Assembly: GCA_046541115.1 (NCBI GenBank)
Contig: JBKHDX010000136.1
Span: 1 to 13,062, forward strand
Direction: 5' to 3'
DNA length: 13,062 nt
Origin: Jaaginema sp046541115
GTDB taxonomy: Bacteria > Cyanobacteriota > Cyanobacteriia > Cyanobacteriales > Spirulinaceae
Below, piece by piece: positions 7,042 to 13,046 of the stretch. Within the stretch, counting starts at the first letter, position 1; each line of letters starts with the position of its first letter. The notes beneath the pieces are model-generated. The model did no database searches. It was not told the DNA's origin and saw only the letters and a list, made by a program, of their open reading frames with translations. Both the position numbers and the translations under genes were made by a program.

Positions 7042-7233
7042 TCATTCCCTCAAAAGCCTTACCGAAAATTCTGGGTTTAAAGCCCCGTCCTTTGAGGACG
7101 ACTTTTTATGGGTTTTCAATTTCCCGATCAACTTTCTTAGTACATCAGACTGGGTTCTACCTGTTTGCTGACAGTAAGACTCAATCAAATCAAATTCATC
7201 TTCGGTGAGTCGAAAAAATATGCTTTTCTTCAT
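7042..7233 (-). CDS. small ribbon-helix-helix (CopG/Arc-like) protein divergent from tnpB
   Basis: The 63-residue product begins MKKSIFFRLTEDEFDLIESY and continues CQQTGRTQSDVLRKLIGKL. A short beta strand (SIFFRL) is followed by two helices joined by the GRTQSDVLRKLI turn, the ribbon-helix-helix pattern of small dimeric DNA-binding repressors. The Lys- and Ser-rich tail from residue 40 is unstructured. A reverse-strand AGAGGA six bases before the ATG at 7233 is a good ribosome site. It is transcribed away from tnpB, with only 49 bases between the two starts, so both promoters must lie in or near that gap and the protein could control them. The last residues run through the left-end hairpin and about 20 bases past the proposed element boundary, so the tail may come from flanking DNA. 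Function is inferred from fold and place. Confidence 0.72.
   Translation of the reverse strand: MKKSIFFRLTEDEFDLIESYCQQTGRTQSDVLRKLIGKLKTHKKSSSKDGALNPEFSVRLLRE
7079..7105 (+). repeat. left-end subterminal hairpin of the tnpB element
   Basis: AAAG (7079-7082) pairs with CTTT (7102-7105), and CGTCCT (7086-7091) pairs with AGGACG (7095-7100). Imperfect subterminal hairpins of this kind are the single-stranded recognition sites of IS200/IS605 transposases. It also lies inside the 3' part of the RHH gene on the other strand. The tnpB-less unit has a related hairpin at 6214-6239. Confidence 0.65.
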
Positions 7234-7282
7234 AATTATCCTCTAGCAATATGACCTACGATCGTAATAGGAGGATTGAAGA

Positions 7283-8494
7283 ATGAAAGCCAGATACAAA
7301 TATCGATTCTATCCCACAGACCAACAACAACAGAGTCTAGCTCAGTTGTTCGGTTGTGTGCGTGTGGTTTGGAACGATGCTTTAGCTATCTGCCAACAAT
7401 CGGAGAAGAAACCCAAATCTGCCGAACTCCAAAAAATCGTTATCACGCAGGCTAAAAAGACTGAAGCTAGAGCTTGGTTAAGCGAAGTTTCAGCCATCCC
7501 ATTGCAGCAGTCAGTAGCCGATTTAGATGTGGCTTTTAAAAACTTCTTTGATTCGGTGAAAGGGAAAAGAAAAGGGAGAAAGTCAGGTTATCCTCGGTTC
7601 AAAAAGCGAACGAATAGTCAATCAGCAAGACTAACCCGTGGGGGCTTTTCTATCAAGGGCGAAGGTGTCTATCTCGCAAAAATAGGTGTTGTCAAGCCTA
7701 TCTGGTCGAGGGAACTACCTGCAATCCCTAGCTCCGTGACTGTTATCAAAGATTGTGCTAACCGTTATTTCTTAAGTTTTGTCGTCGAAGTTGAACCCAT
7801 CAATGTTGTTGCTAAGAAGCAAAGCATTGGGATTGATTTAGGTTTGAAAACCTTTGCGGTGATGAGTGACGGCGAAAAAGTTGTGAGTCCTAGCTACAAA
7901 TCCTTAGAACGTAGGATACGCAAGCTTCAATGTCAATTATCCCGGCAGCAAAAAGATTCAAATAGGAGGTATAAAACCAGGATTCAAATCGCTAAGACTC
8001 ACAACAAAATTGCTGATACTCGCCAAGACTTTCTGCACAAATTATCAACCCAAATCGTTAGTAAAAACCAAGCTATCGTTTTAGAGAATTTGAATGTGTC
8101 AGGGATGGTCAAAAAGCGGTGCGACCCCGCGCCGCCGAAAGGCGCAAGGGAACGCGCACCAAGACACCGCAAGTTAGCTAGAGTAATTAGTCAGCAAGGA
8201 TGGCGGGAGTTTCGAGTTTTAGTTGAAGCCAAAGCCCAAAAGTATGGGCGTAAGTTTATCGTTATCAGTCGATGGCAACCAACCAGCCAAGTTTGTTCTA
8301 ATTGTGGATATAAATGGGGCAAGATTGACTTGTCGGTACGCTCTGTACTATGTCTTGGTTGTGGAACAGAACAGGATAGAGACGAAAACGCTGCCCAAAA
8401 TATTGAAATGGTCGGCATGGGGCATCGGCACGACCTTAAATGTATGTCGAGACAAAGTAAGACTACTTCGGTAGCATTCGTCGATGAAGCGTAA
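7283..8494 (+). CDS. tnpB: TnpB, RNA-guided RuvC nuclease of an IS605-type element
   Basis: TnpB proteins are RNA-guided DNA nucleases, ancestors of Cas12, that use an RNA from the element's own 3' end. At 403 residues the protein is complete: the N-terminal helix-turn-helix region MKARYKYRFYPTDQQQQSLA with VRVVWNDAL, the beta-barrel region, then the RuvC parts. The three acidic residues are all present: Asp185 in GIDLGLKTFAV, Glu268 in VLENLNVSGM, and Asp367 in DRDENAAQNI. The four zinc-ribbon cysteines are 338, 341, 357 and 360. The start at 7283 has a strong AGGAGG eight bases upstream. An extra stretch of about 16 residues (279-294, RCDPAPPKGARERAPR) sits between Glu268 and the conserved HRKLARVIS helix. 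It is GC-rich at DNA level and in frame, so the reading frame survives. Whether activity survives is unknown. Confidence 0.95.
   Translation: MKARYKYRFYPTDQQQQSLAQLFGCVRVVWNDALAICQQSEKKPKSAELQKIVITQAKKTEARAWLSEVSAIPLQQSVADLDVAFKNFFDSVKGKRKGRKSGYPRFKKRTNSQSARLTRGGFSIKGEGVYLAKIGVVKPIWSRELPAIPSSVTVIKDCANRYFLSFVVEVEPINVVAKKQSIGIDLGLKTFAVMSDGEKVVSPSYKSLERRIRKLQCQLSRQQKDSNRRYKTRIQIAKTHNKIADTRQDFLHKLSTQIVSKNQAIVLENLNVSGMVKKRCDPAPPKGARERAPRHRKLARVISQQGWREFRVLVEAKAQKYGRKFIVISRWQPTSQVCSNCGYKWGKIDLSVRSVLCLGCGTEQDRDENAAQNIEMVGMGHRHDLKCMSRQSKTTSVAFVDEA
8116..8170 (+). repeat. GC-rich palindromic insertion inside the tnpB frame
   Basis: GCGGTG at 8116-8121 is complementary to CACCGC at 8165-8170. Inside this, GGTGCG (8118-8123) pairs with CGCACC (8155-8160), and GCGCC (8129-8133) pairs with GGCGC (8141-8145). 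The block is much richer in G and C than the tnpB sequence on either side. It adds about 16 codons at a place where most TnpB proteins go straight from VKN or VKK to RKLAR. This is the behaviour of a small palindromic repeat able to insert in frame, like the Rickettsia palindromic elements. No clear target duplication is visible. Confidence 0.65.
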
Positions 8495-8530
8495 AGAATC
8501 CCCGCGCTTTTAAGCCGGGGAGTATGTCAA
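8400..8530 (+). ncRNA. predicted omega-RNA (TnpB guide RNA scaffold) at the element's right end
   Basis: The IS605-family guide RNA overlaps the end of tnpB and runs through the right end, with the guide taken from the next bases of host DNA (from 8531 here). Visible structure includes CTAC-TTCG-GTAG (8463-8474), a UUCG tetraloop closed by C-G, and the right-end stem at 8500-8520 followed by AGTATGTCAA. The 5' limit is not visible and is set arbitrarily. Known from the family; expression here is inferred. Confidence 0.5.
8500..8520 (+). repeat. right-end hairpin of the tnpB element
   Basis: CCCCG (8500-8504) pairs with CGGGG (8516-8520) and GCTT (8506-8509) with AAGC (8512-8515), leaving one unpaired C. 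It begins six bases after the tnpB stop and is followed by the TCAA end. It would serve both as transposase recognition hairpin and as the last stem of the guide RNA scaffold. Confidence 0.7.
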
Positions 8531-8616
8531 TCAACCCTGTAATACAGCAATCAGTACCGATCGCGGTAAGCTAAAGAATGGATCGAAGTCTATTGTTGTA
8601 TTGAAATATATAAATC

Positions 8617-9060
8617 ATGAGCTTGAGAAAGATCGCGACTGTAGTTTTAGTCGGCATTCTTTGGATCGGGAGTTGTTTCATCGCTCCTCCAGCTTGGGCT
8701 TTAACACAAATCAAACTCTCGGATTTGTCTTATCGCGAATGCTCCACAGAAATGTCTGAAGGCATTGTCAGCAGTGGGGGTGCCAGTGTACCCTCGGACT
8801 GTTTTATTATCTCTGGAAAAGCCAATAACCCCACTGGCAAGCCTCTCGTTGATGCCGATGTATTTGGCCGCATTTATGACGCAAATGGCAACCCCGTCAT
8901 GCAAAATCGGGGACGCGTGGGTACGCTCCCCGAAGTGCCTCCCGGCGTTAGCGATTTTGAAATTCGAGTTACCGTCGCCGACAATTTCGCCACACCTCTG
9001 CAATTAAAGCAATTTAAAGCTTCTGGCTTTACCAGTCGCGTTCGCCCTTTTTATTACTAG
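8617..9060 (+). CDS. exported protein of unknown function, conserved-cyanobacterial type
   Basis: The 147-residue product starts with a clear signal peptide: MSLRK, a hydrophobic core (IATVVLVGILWIGSCFIA) and a likely signal peptidase cut after PPAWA at about residue 28. The mature part of about 118 residues looks like a small beta-sandwich, with alternating strands (FIISGKANNPTGKPLVDADV, FGRIYDANGNPV, DFEIRVTVADN), similar in flavour to FxLYD-type domains. Two cysteines (CSTEMS and SDCF) could form a disulfide outside the cytoplasm. It would be periplasmic or lumenal. I do not recognise a named family. It stands 86 bases after the tnpB element's right end and faces the YggT gene, with which it shares its stop tetranucleotide. 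An AT-rich TATATAAA-like stretch lies just before the ATG, with no clear Shine-Dalgarno sequence. Confidence 0.8.
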   Translation: MSLRKIATVVLVGILWIGSCFIAPPAWALTQIKLSDLSYRECSTEMSEGIVSSGGASVPSDCFIISGKANNPTGKPLVDADVFGRIYDANGNPVMQNRGRVGTLPEVPPGVSDFEIRVTVADNFATPLQLKQFKASGFTSRVRPFYY

Positions 9061-9359
9061 AAGAAAGAACCTGCCGCTGCGGTGGGATCGATTTGTACCA
9101 AAATTCCTTGAATAATGGACAAAGCAAAAAAGGCTAAAATTGGCGATAAGTCAATCCCACCAAGGGGAGGGATAAAAGACCGGAAAATATTGAGATAAGG
9201 ATCGGTTACGGGGCTGAGGAAAGATGTAATTTGGTTAGCCCACTCCATGCCTTGCAACCAAGTTAATAAAATCCGTACAATCAACAGAATTTGGTAAATA
9301 CTGAGAAACGAATATAGAACTTGGGTGACGAACATAGAGGTTTCACTCGCGATATTCAT
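9057..9359 (-). CDS. YggT / Ycf19 family membrane protein
   Basis: The 100-residue product has the YggT-family pattern: a first membrane helix at about 10-35 (FVTQVLYSFLSIYQILLIVR) running into RILLTWL, then the conserved loop SPVTDPYLNIFRSFIPPLGG at 49-68 and IDLSPILAF, and a second membrane helix at about 71-89. YggT/Ycf19 proteins are small integral membrane proteins; roles in division-site or thylakoid organisation have been proposed in cyanobacteria and plastids, so function here is only indicative. The gene is read toward the exported-protein gene, and the two stops share CTAG at 9057-9060. It follows the glycine-zipper gene on the same strand with a 102-base gap, so co-transcription is possible. 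Confidence 0.88.
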   Translation of the reverse strand: MNIASETSMFVTQVLYSFLSIYQILLIVRILLTWLQGMEWANQITSFLSPVTDPYLNIFRSFIPPLGGIDLSPILAFFALSIIQGILVQIDPTAAAGSFF

Positions 9360-9461
9360 GATTTAATTTCGACTTTTTCTTTAAAGGTTGAAGCACAATG
9401 GTTTGATTTTAGCAAACTGCCGCAGTTCGGAGTTTGGGGGATTTAGGGTGAATCCTAGGAG

Positions 9462-9761
9462 TTAGTAGGGGCGATCGCGCATTTCTGCTTCGATTTCAGT
9501 GGAATTCCCGTTGACCGAGCCTAATTGCTGGCGGACATCATCAATCGCTAAATTTAACTGGGCAATTTTAGCTTCTAAACTGCGTCTGGCATCTTCAATG
9601 CGGGCTTCAGCCTTTTCGGGGTCGGCTTCTAGAAGCGTTTCCTCCGGGTCGGGAGGGGCTTCGCGGCCGCGACTGACTAATGCTCCCACTAAACCGCCGA
9701 CCAAACCGCCGACTAAAGCTCCTGCGACAAAACCGCCGGTAAAACCGTCACGCTGACTCAT
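9462..9761 (-). CDS. small glycine-zipper membrane protein with C-terminal coiled coil
   Basis: The 99-residue product has an N-terminal glycine-zipper hydrophobic segment at about 9-30 (GGFVAGALVGGLVGGLVGAL), a Pro/Glu-rich linker, then a charged helix at about 50-83 (EKAEARIEDARRSLEAKIAQ and on) suited to coiled-coil pairing. This resembles the YtxH-like small proteins common in cyanobacteria. It is probably anchored in a membrane with the coiled coil outside it. The function is unknown. It lies between yggT and upp, all on the reverse strand. A reverse-strand GAGGATCG about 12 bases before the ATG is a loose ribosome site. The long opposite-strand frame here is Ser/Pro-rich and looks like a shadow. 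Confidence 0.75.
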   Translation of the reverse strand: MSQRDGFTGGFVAGALVGGLVGGLVGALVSRGREAPPDPEETLLEADPEKAEARIEDARRSLEAKIAQLNLAIDDVRQQLGSVNGNSTEIEAEMRDRPY

Positions 9762-9845
9762 GGCTGTATGCGATCCTCAAATGCTGCAAATCTTTAATTC
9801 TAAGGTAACAAGATTGTTAGGGGTCATTCGTTATTGGTCTTAGTT

Positions 9846-10496
9846 TTAAGTCCCGAAAGCGCGATCGCCTGCATCCCCTAAGCCGGGTACAATATAGCCC
9901 TTATCGTTAAGCCCTTCATCCACAAAGGCAGTATAAATAGTCAGACTGGGATACTTTGCACTCAGTTGACGCAAAGCCGGAGGAGCCGCCACAATCGAAA
10001 TAATCCGCATCAAGGCAGGATTGGCCCCTCTTTGGGTTAATTCTGCCATGGCCGTCATAATCGACCCCCCTGTGGCTAACATGGGTTCGAGGATCAATAC
10101 TCGCGTTTGGGGGTCGAATCGGTCGGGAAGCTTGTTGAGGTAGCAACTGTTTTCGAGGGTTTCTTCGTTGCGGACTAAGCCCAAGTGATAAGTTGAAGCC
10201 AAAGGGATTAAACTCTGTGCGCCTTCAATTAAAGATAAACCCGCCCGTAAAATCGGAACAATTGCCGTTGGTGTTTCAGGATTGATAAAGGTCGCCGGAC
10301 ATTCGGTTAGGGGGGTTTGAACGATGGTTTCGCTGGTGGGAAGCCAATTGCGACTGGCTTCATAGGTCAACCAGCGCCCTAACTCGGTCATGGCACTTTT
10401 AAATAAAATGGTAGGGGTTTCGCGATCGCGAGCGACCCCAAGCCAATGTTTGATTAAAGGGTGATCCGGCACGTAAACGCGCAGTTGTAAAGTCAT
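9846..10496 (-). CDS. upp: uracil phosphoribosyltransferase
   Basis: This enzyme makes UMP from uracil and PRPP in pyrimidine salvage, in the cytoplasm. The 216-residue product contains PILRAGL at 81-87, HLGLVRNEETLE at 104-115, the PRPP loop LEPMLATGGS at 136-145, and the uracil-binding end IVPGLGDAGDRAFGT at 202-216. All are characteristic of UPRT. Length is close to the usual 208. The PRPP loop has Glu where many bacterial enzymes have Asp (LDPMLATGG); the change is conservative. The start ATG at 10494-10496 begins MTLQLRVYVPDHPLIKHWL, the normal UPRT opening. It diverges from the GUN4-domain gene across a gap of about 130 bases that must hold both promoters. Confidence 0.96.
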   Translation of the reverse strand: MTLQLRVYVPDHPLIKHWLGVARDRETPTILFKSAMTELGRWLTYEASRNWLPTSETIVQTPLTECPATFINPETPTAIVPILRAGLSLIEGAQSLIPLASTYHLGLVRNEETLENSCYLNKLPDRFDPQTRVLILEPMLATGGSIMTAMAELTQRGANPALMRIISIVAAPPALRQLSAKYPSLTIYTAFVDEGLNDKGYIVPGLGDAGDRAFGT

Positions 10497-10625
10497 GCGT
10501 TTAAATTAAAAGCGTTGTGGGCAGCAGTTGTACCGTGAACTATCATACTGCGATTTGGCGGCACTTTTATGGGGGTTCGTTGCGTCTGAGGCGAGAGTTA
10601 AATTTGATGTTGCCAAAGGATGTCA

Positions 10626-11288
10626 ATGATGAAACGCAATGGGTTGGTTAAAATTTTGGCTTTGGCTTGTTTAAGTTTAGTCACTTTTGGAGTCGCGATC
10701 GCCTGTCCTCCTGCCCATCTCGATGCTTTTCAGCCCCTACAAGCCGCCCTCACAACGCCAGATTGGCAAAGTAGCGATCGCCTCAGCCGCGAGATGATTG
10801 CCGACGAAATCGCTGCAAGTCCTTATTATTACGATAACAACGAGTTAGATCGCCTAAGCTGCGAGACCCTTCAAAACATCGATAATTTATGGCAAGAAGC
10901 CAGCGAGGGTAAATTTGGACTGCGATCGCAACTGGAAATTTGGCAAGAAGTCGAAGTTCCGGGAGATATCCGTCAAACTGTAGATAAGTTTCGCGATCGC
11001 GTCGGTTGGAAACGCAACGAACCCCTCACCGAAGACCAACTCTTTTCCATGCGCTTCGATCGCGATTGGCGATCGGAACTCGACCTAAACTACTCCCTCG
11101 AAGCCCCCGCAGGTCATCTTCCCTGGGCTGGCATTTCTCAAAGCTTTATCAATGACTTACTTTCCCAAGACGGCCCCAGTTGTGGCAGTTGTACCATTGA
11201 TGCTTTTCATCTACAATCAGAACGCTTTTATCGCTATCTGCCCCCTTTGTTCGATCGCATCGAGGAATGTTTGAGCAACGATCGATGA
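10626..11288 (+). CDS. exported GUN4-domain protein
   Basis: GUN4 domains bind porphyrins such as Mg-protoporphyrin IX and stimulate Mg-chelatase in the chlorophyll pathway. The core here is recognisable: LSCETLQNIDNLW at about 76-89, GKFGLRSQLEIW, KFRDRVGW at 121-128, and YSLEAPAGHLPW at 156-167, each matching a conserved GUN4 block. Unlike classical cytoplasmic GUN4, it has an N-terminal signal sequence (LVKILALACLSLVTFGVAIA then Cys27), consistent with export or lipid attachment, although AIAC is a weak lipobox. Six cysteines, including CGSC near 186-189, suggest disulfides. Of three close ATGs (10620, 10626, 10629), AAAGG at 10615-10619 is best spaced for the second or third. Its role in tetrapyrrole metabolism is inference; it may be an exported sensor or chaperone. 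Confidence 0.82.
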   Translation: MMKRNGLVKILALACLSLVTFGVAIACPPAHLDAFQPLQAALTTPDWQSSDRLSREMIADEIAASPYYYDNNELDRLSCETLQNIDNLWQEASEGKFGLRSQLEIWQEVEVPGDIRQTVDKFRDRVGWKRNEPLTEDQLFSMRFDRDWRSELDLNYSLEAPAGHLPWAGISQSFINDLLSQDGPSCGSCTIDAFHLQSERFYRYLPPLFDRIEECLSNDR

Positions 11289-11320
11289 CCAATTATGACA
11301 AGTTAAATTTATGGGAATTT

Positions 11321-11428
11321 TGTAGGGGCGGGGTTTCCCCGTCCAAGTTTACGCTTTTGGACGCGATCTCAACACCAAATCGTAATTTTCCCAAAGTTGA
11401 GATTGGATATGGAAACCTCACCCCTACA
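11321..11428. repeat. MITE-like palindromic element, 108 bases, upstream of ffh
   Basis: The ends are an 18-base inverted repeat with two mismatches: TGTAGGGGCGGGGTTTCC (11321-11338) and GGAAACCTCACCCCTACA (11411-11428). Inside are two further stems: GTCCAA/TTGGAC (11341-11346 with 11357-11362) and ATCTCAAC/GTTGAGAT (11366-11373 with 11396-11403). The left arm can also fold on itself through GGGCGGGG and CCCCGTCC. The same left-arm motif recurs at 13024-13042. It has the look of a non-autonomous mobile palindrome; no target duplication is evident. Confidence 0.65.
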
Positions 11429-11509
11429 CAGACAAATGACGAACAACCAATAACCAACAACAAATAACAAAACGCTATTCTATAAAGAAGACAAAATAAA
11501 TTAAATCCT

Positions 11510-12970
11510 ATGTTTGATGCACTTGCAGACCGTTTAGAAGATGCGTGGAAGAAACTACGCGGTCAAGACAAAATTTCTGAAGCCAACGTCAAAGAAGCAG
11601 TAAAAGAAGTCCGTCGGGCGTTACTTGAAGCCGATGTGAACCTGAAAGTGGTTCAAAGTTTTGTCAAAGAAGTTGAGAAACAAGCAGTCGGGGCTGAAGT
11701 CGTCTCAGGAGTACGCCCAGATCAGCAATTTATTAAAATTGTCTACGACGAACTCGTAGAAGTGATGGGGGAAACCAACGCCCCCCTCGCCCATGCCGAA
11801 ACCGCCCCCACGGTCATCTTAATGGCCGGGCTACAAGGAACAGGGAAGACCACTGCCACCGCGAAACTCGCCCTTTACCTCAAAAAAGAACAACGTAGCG
11901 CTTTGATGGTCGCCACGGACATTTATCGCCCTGCCGCCATCGACCAGTTGAAGACCCTCGGAGAACAAATCCAAATCCCCGTCTTTGAGTTGGGAACCGA
12001 TGCCGACCCGGTTGAAATTGCCCGTCAAGGGGTAGAAAAAGCCAAAGCTGACGGCATTGATACCGTTATTATCGACACCGCCGGACGCTTGCAAATCGAC
12101 CCGGAAATGATGGCAGAATTGGGTCGCATTAAAGATACCGTCAAGCCCGATGACACGCTGTTGGTCGTAGACGCGATGACGGGTCAAGAAGCGGCGAACC
12201 TCACCCAAACCTTTAACGACGAAATCGGCATTACTGGCGCGATTTTAACTAAGTTAGACGGCGATACGCGGGGTGGGGCGGCCCTGTCTGTTCGCAGTGT
12301 GTCCGGTCAACCGATTAAGTTTGTGGGGGTTGGGGAAAAGGTTGAAGCCCTACAACCGTTTTATCCCGATCGCATGGCTTCGCGCATTCTCAACATGGGG
12401 GATGTCCTGACCCTGGTTGAGAAAGCCCAGGAAGAATTTGATATGGCGGATGCGGAGGCCATGCAGGAGAAAATCCTGGAAGCCCGCTTTGATTTTGACG
12501 ACTTTCTCAAGCAAATGCGCTTGCTTAAAAATATGGGGTCCCTCGGAGGCGTGTTAAAGCTAATCCCCGGTATGGGTAAGATTAGCGGCGCAGATTTGGA
12601 GAAAGGGGAAAGCGAACTGAAACGCACCGAAGCGATGATTAGTTCTATGACCAAAGAAGAACGCCAAAACCCCGATTTGCTGGCGCGATCGCCCAGTCGT
12701 CGCCGCCGCATTGCTAAAGGTTCGGGTCACAGCGAACGGGATATTTCGGACTTGGTGACCAAGTTTACCCGAATGCGGGGCATGATGAAACAAATGGGTC
12801 AAGGTGGTGGTATGCCCGGTATGGGTGGTATGCCAGGCATGGGCGGTGGTATGGGCGATATGTTCGGCGGTGGCGGCGGCCCTCGTCCCGGTTTCCGCAA
12901 TCCCACCGGTAGCGGCAAGAAGAAGAAAGGCGGCAAGAAGAAGAAGAAAAAAGGGTTTGGGACGCTTTAG
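11510..12970 (+). CDS. ffh: signal recognition particle protein Ffh (SRP54)
   Basis: Ffh is the SRP GTPase that binds signal sequences of nascent membrane and exported proteins with 4.5S RNA and docks at FtsY. The 486-residue product has the N domain (1 to about 90, FDALADRLEDAWKKLRGQDK start), then the G domain with G1 GLQGTGKTT at 107-115 (Lys113), DTAGR at 189-193 and TKLDGD at 247-252. The M domain follows from about 295, containing the RNA-binding SRRRRIAKGSGHS near 400. The tail is a Gly/Met-rich stretch (GGGMPGMGGMPGMGGGMG) followed by Lys runs and GFGTL, a style seen in cyanobacterial Ffh. The ATG at 11510 is preceded by AT-rich DNA with a TATAAA-like hexamer near 11481. It is monocistronic as far as visible. 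The 4.5S RNA gene is not in the window. Confidence 0.97.
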   Translation: MFDALADRLEDAWKKLRGQDKISEANVKEAVKEVRRALLEADVNLKVVQSFVKEVEKQAVGAEVVSGVRPDQQFIKIVYDELVEVMGETNAPLAHAETAPTVILMAGLQGTGKTTATAKLALYLKKEQRSALMVATDIYRPAAIDQLKTLGEQIQIPVFELGTDADPVEIARQGVEKAKADGIDTVIIDTAGRLQIDPEMMAELGRIKDTVKPDDTLLVVDAMTGQEAANLTQTFNDEIGITGAILTKLDGDTRGGAALSVRSVSGQPIKFVGVGEKVEALQPFYPDRMASRILNMGDVLTLVEKAQEEFDMADAEAMQEKILEARFDFDDFLKQMRLLKNMGSLGGVLKLIPGMGKISGADLEKGESELKRTEAMISSMTKEERQNPDLLARSPSRRRRIAKGSGHSERDISDLVTKFTRMRGMMKQMGQGGGMPGMGGMPGMGGGMGDMFGGGGGPRPGFRNPTGSGKKKKGGKKKKKKGFGTL

Positions 12971-12972
12971 GT

Positions 12973-13007
12973 TCAGTCATCAGTTATCAGTCATCAGTTA
13001 TCAGTTT
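12973..13007 (+). repeat. tandem heptamer repeat, TCAGTYA x5
   Basis: Five consecutive seven-base units follow the ffh stop by two bases: TCAGTCA, TCAGTTA, TCAGTCA, TCAGTTA, TCAGTTT. Short tandem heptamer repeats are frequent in filamentous cyanobacteria. The last unit runs into a T-run (13003-13008), but no hairpin precedes it, so it is not a standard terminator. Confidence 0.8.
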
Positions 13008-13023
13008 TTTGGGCAGTGGGCTT

Positions 13024-13046
13024 GTAGGGGCGGGGTTTCCCCGCCC
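13024..13046 (+). terminator. GC-rich perfect hairpin downstream of ffh (dispersed repeat)
   Basis: GGGCGGGG at 13028-13035 pairs perfectly with CCCCGCCC at 13039-13046 around a TTT loop. The stretch repeats the left arm of the element upstream of ffh and is followed by CCAATAACCAACAA, which also occurs at about 11447-11460. It may help end the ffh transcript, but there is no T-run, and a dispersed repeat cut by the window edge is equally likely. Confidence 0.45.

Larger units (their letters stand above)
7063..8530 (+). mobile_element. IS200/IS605-family element with tnpB but no tnpA (IS1341-type)
   Basis: The element is proposed to start just after TTAC (7059-7062), the target tetranucleotide used by IS608-type elements, and to end with TCAA (8527-8530). 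Its left-end hairpin is at 7079-7105 (AAAG/CTTT and CGTCCT/AGGACG) and its right-end hairpin at 8500-8520 (CCCCG, GCTT paired with AAGC, CGGGG). It carries tnpB on the + strand and a divergent RHH gene. No TnpA tyrosine transposase is present, so movement would need one in trans. No HIP1 octamer occurs inside, unlike the surrounding chromosome. Boundaries are read by pattern only; an empty site would fix them. Confidence 0.75.

Noticed and set aside
6993..7208. + strand open frame of 71 codons before tnpB
   Set aside because: It lies over the interleaved hairpins, the left-end hairpin and the RHH gene on the other strand; its product looks unlike any protein family, while the reverse-strand RHH gene has a clear fold and ribosome site.
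8223..8474. 83-codon frame inside tnpB
   Set aside because: It is fully inside a well-supported tnpB frame and has no features of its own.
9499..9756. + strand open frame of 85 codons opposite the glycine-zipper gene
   Set aside because: Its Ser/Pro/Lys-rich product is what the complement of a Gly- and Ala-rich coding sequence gives; it is a shadow.
11267..11467. 66-codon frame overlapping the end of the GUN4-domain gene
   Set aside because: Most of it is the palindromic repeat element and low-complexity AACAACC text; there is no ribosome site and no recognisable domain.
11831..12208. reverse-strand 125-codon frame inside ffh
   Set aside because: It is opposite the conserved G domain of Ffh and is explained by codon bias of that gene.
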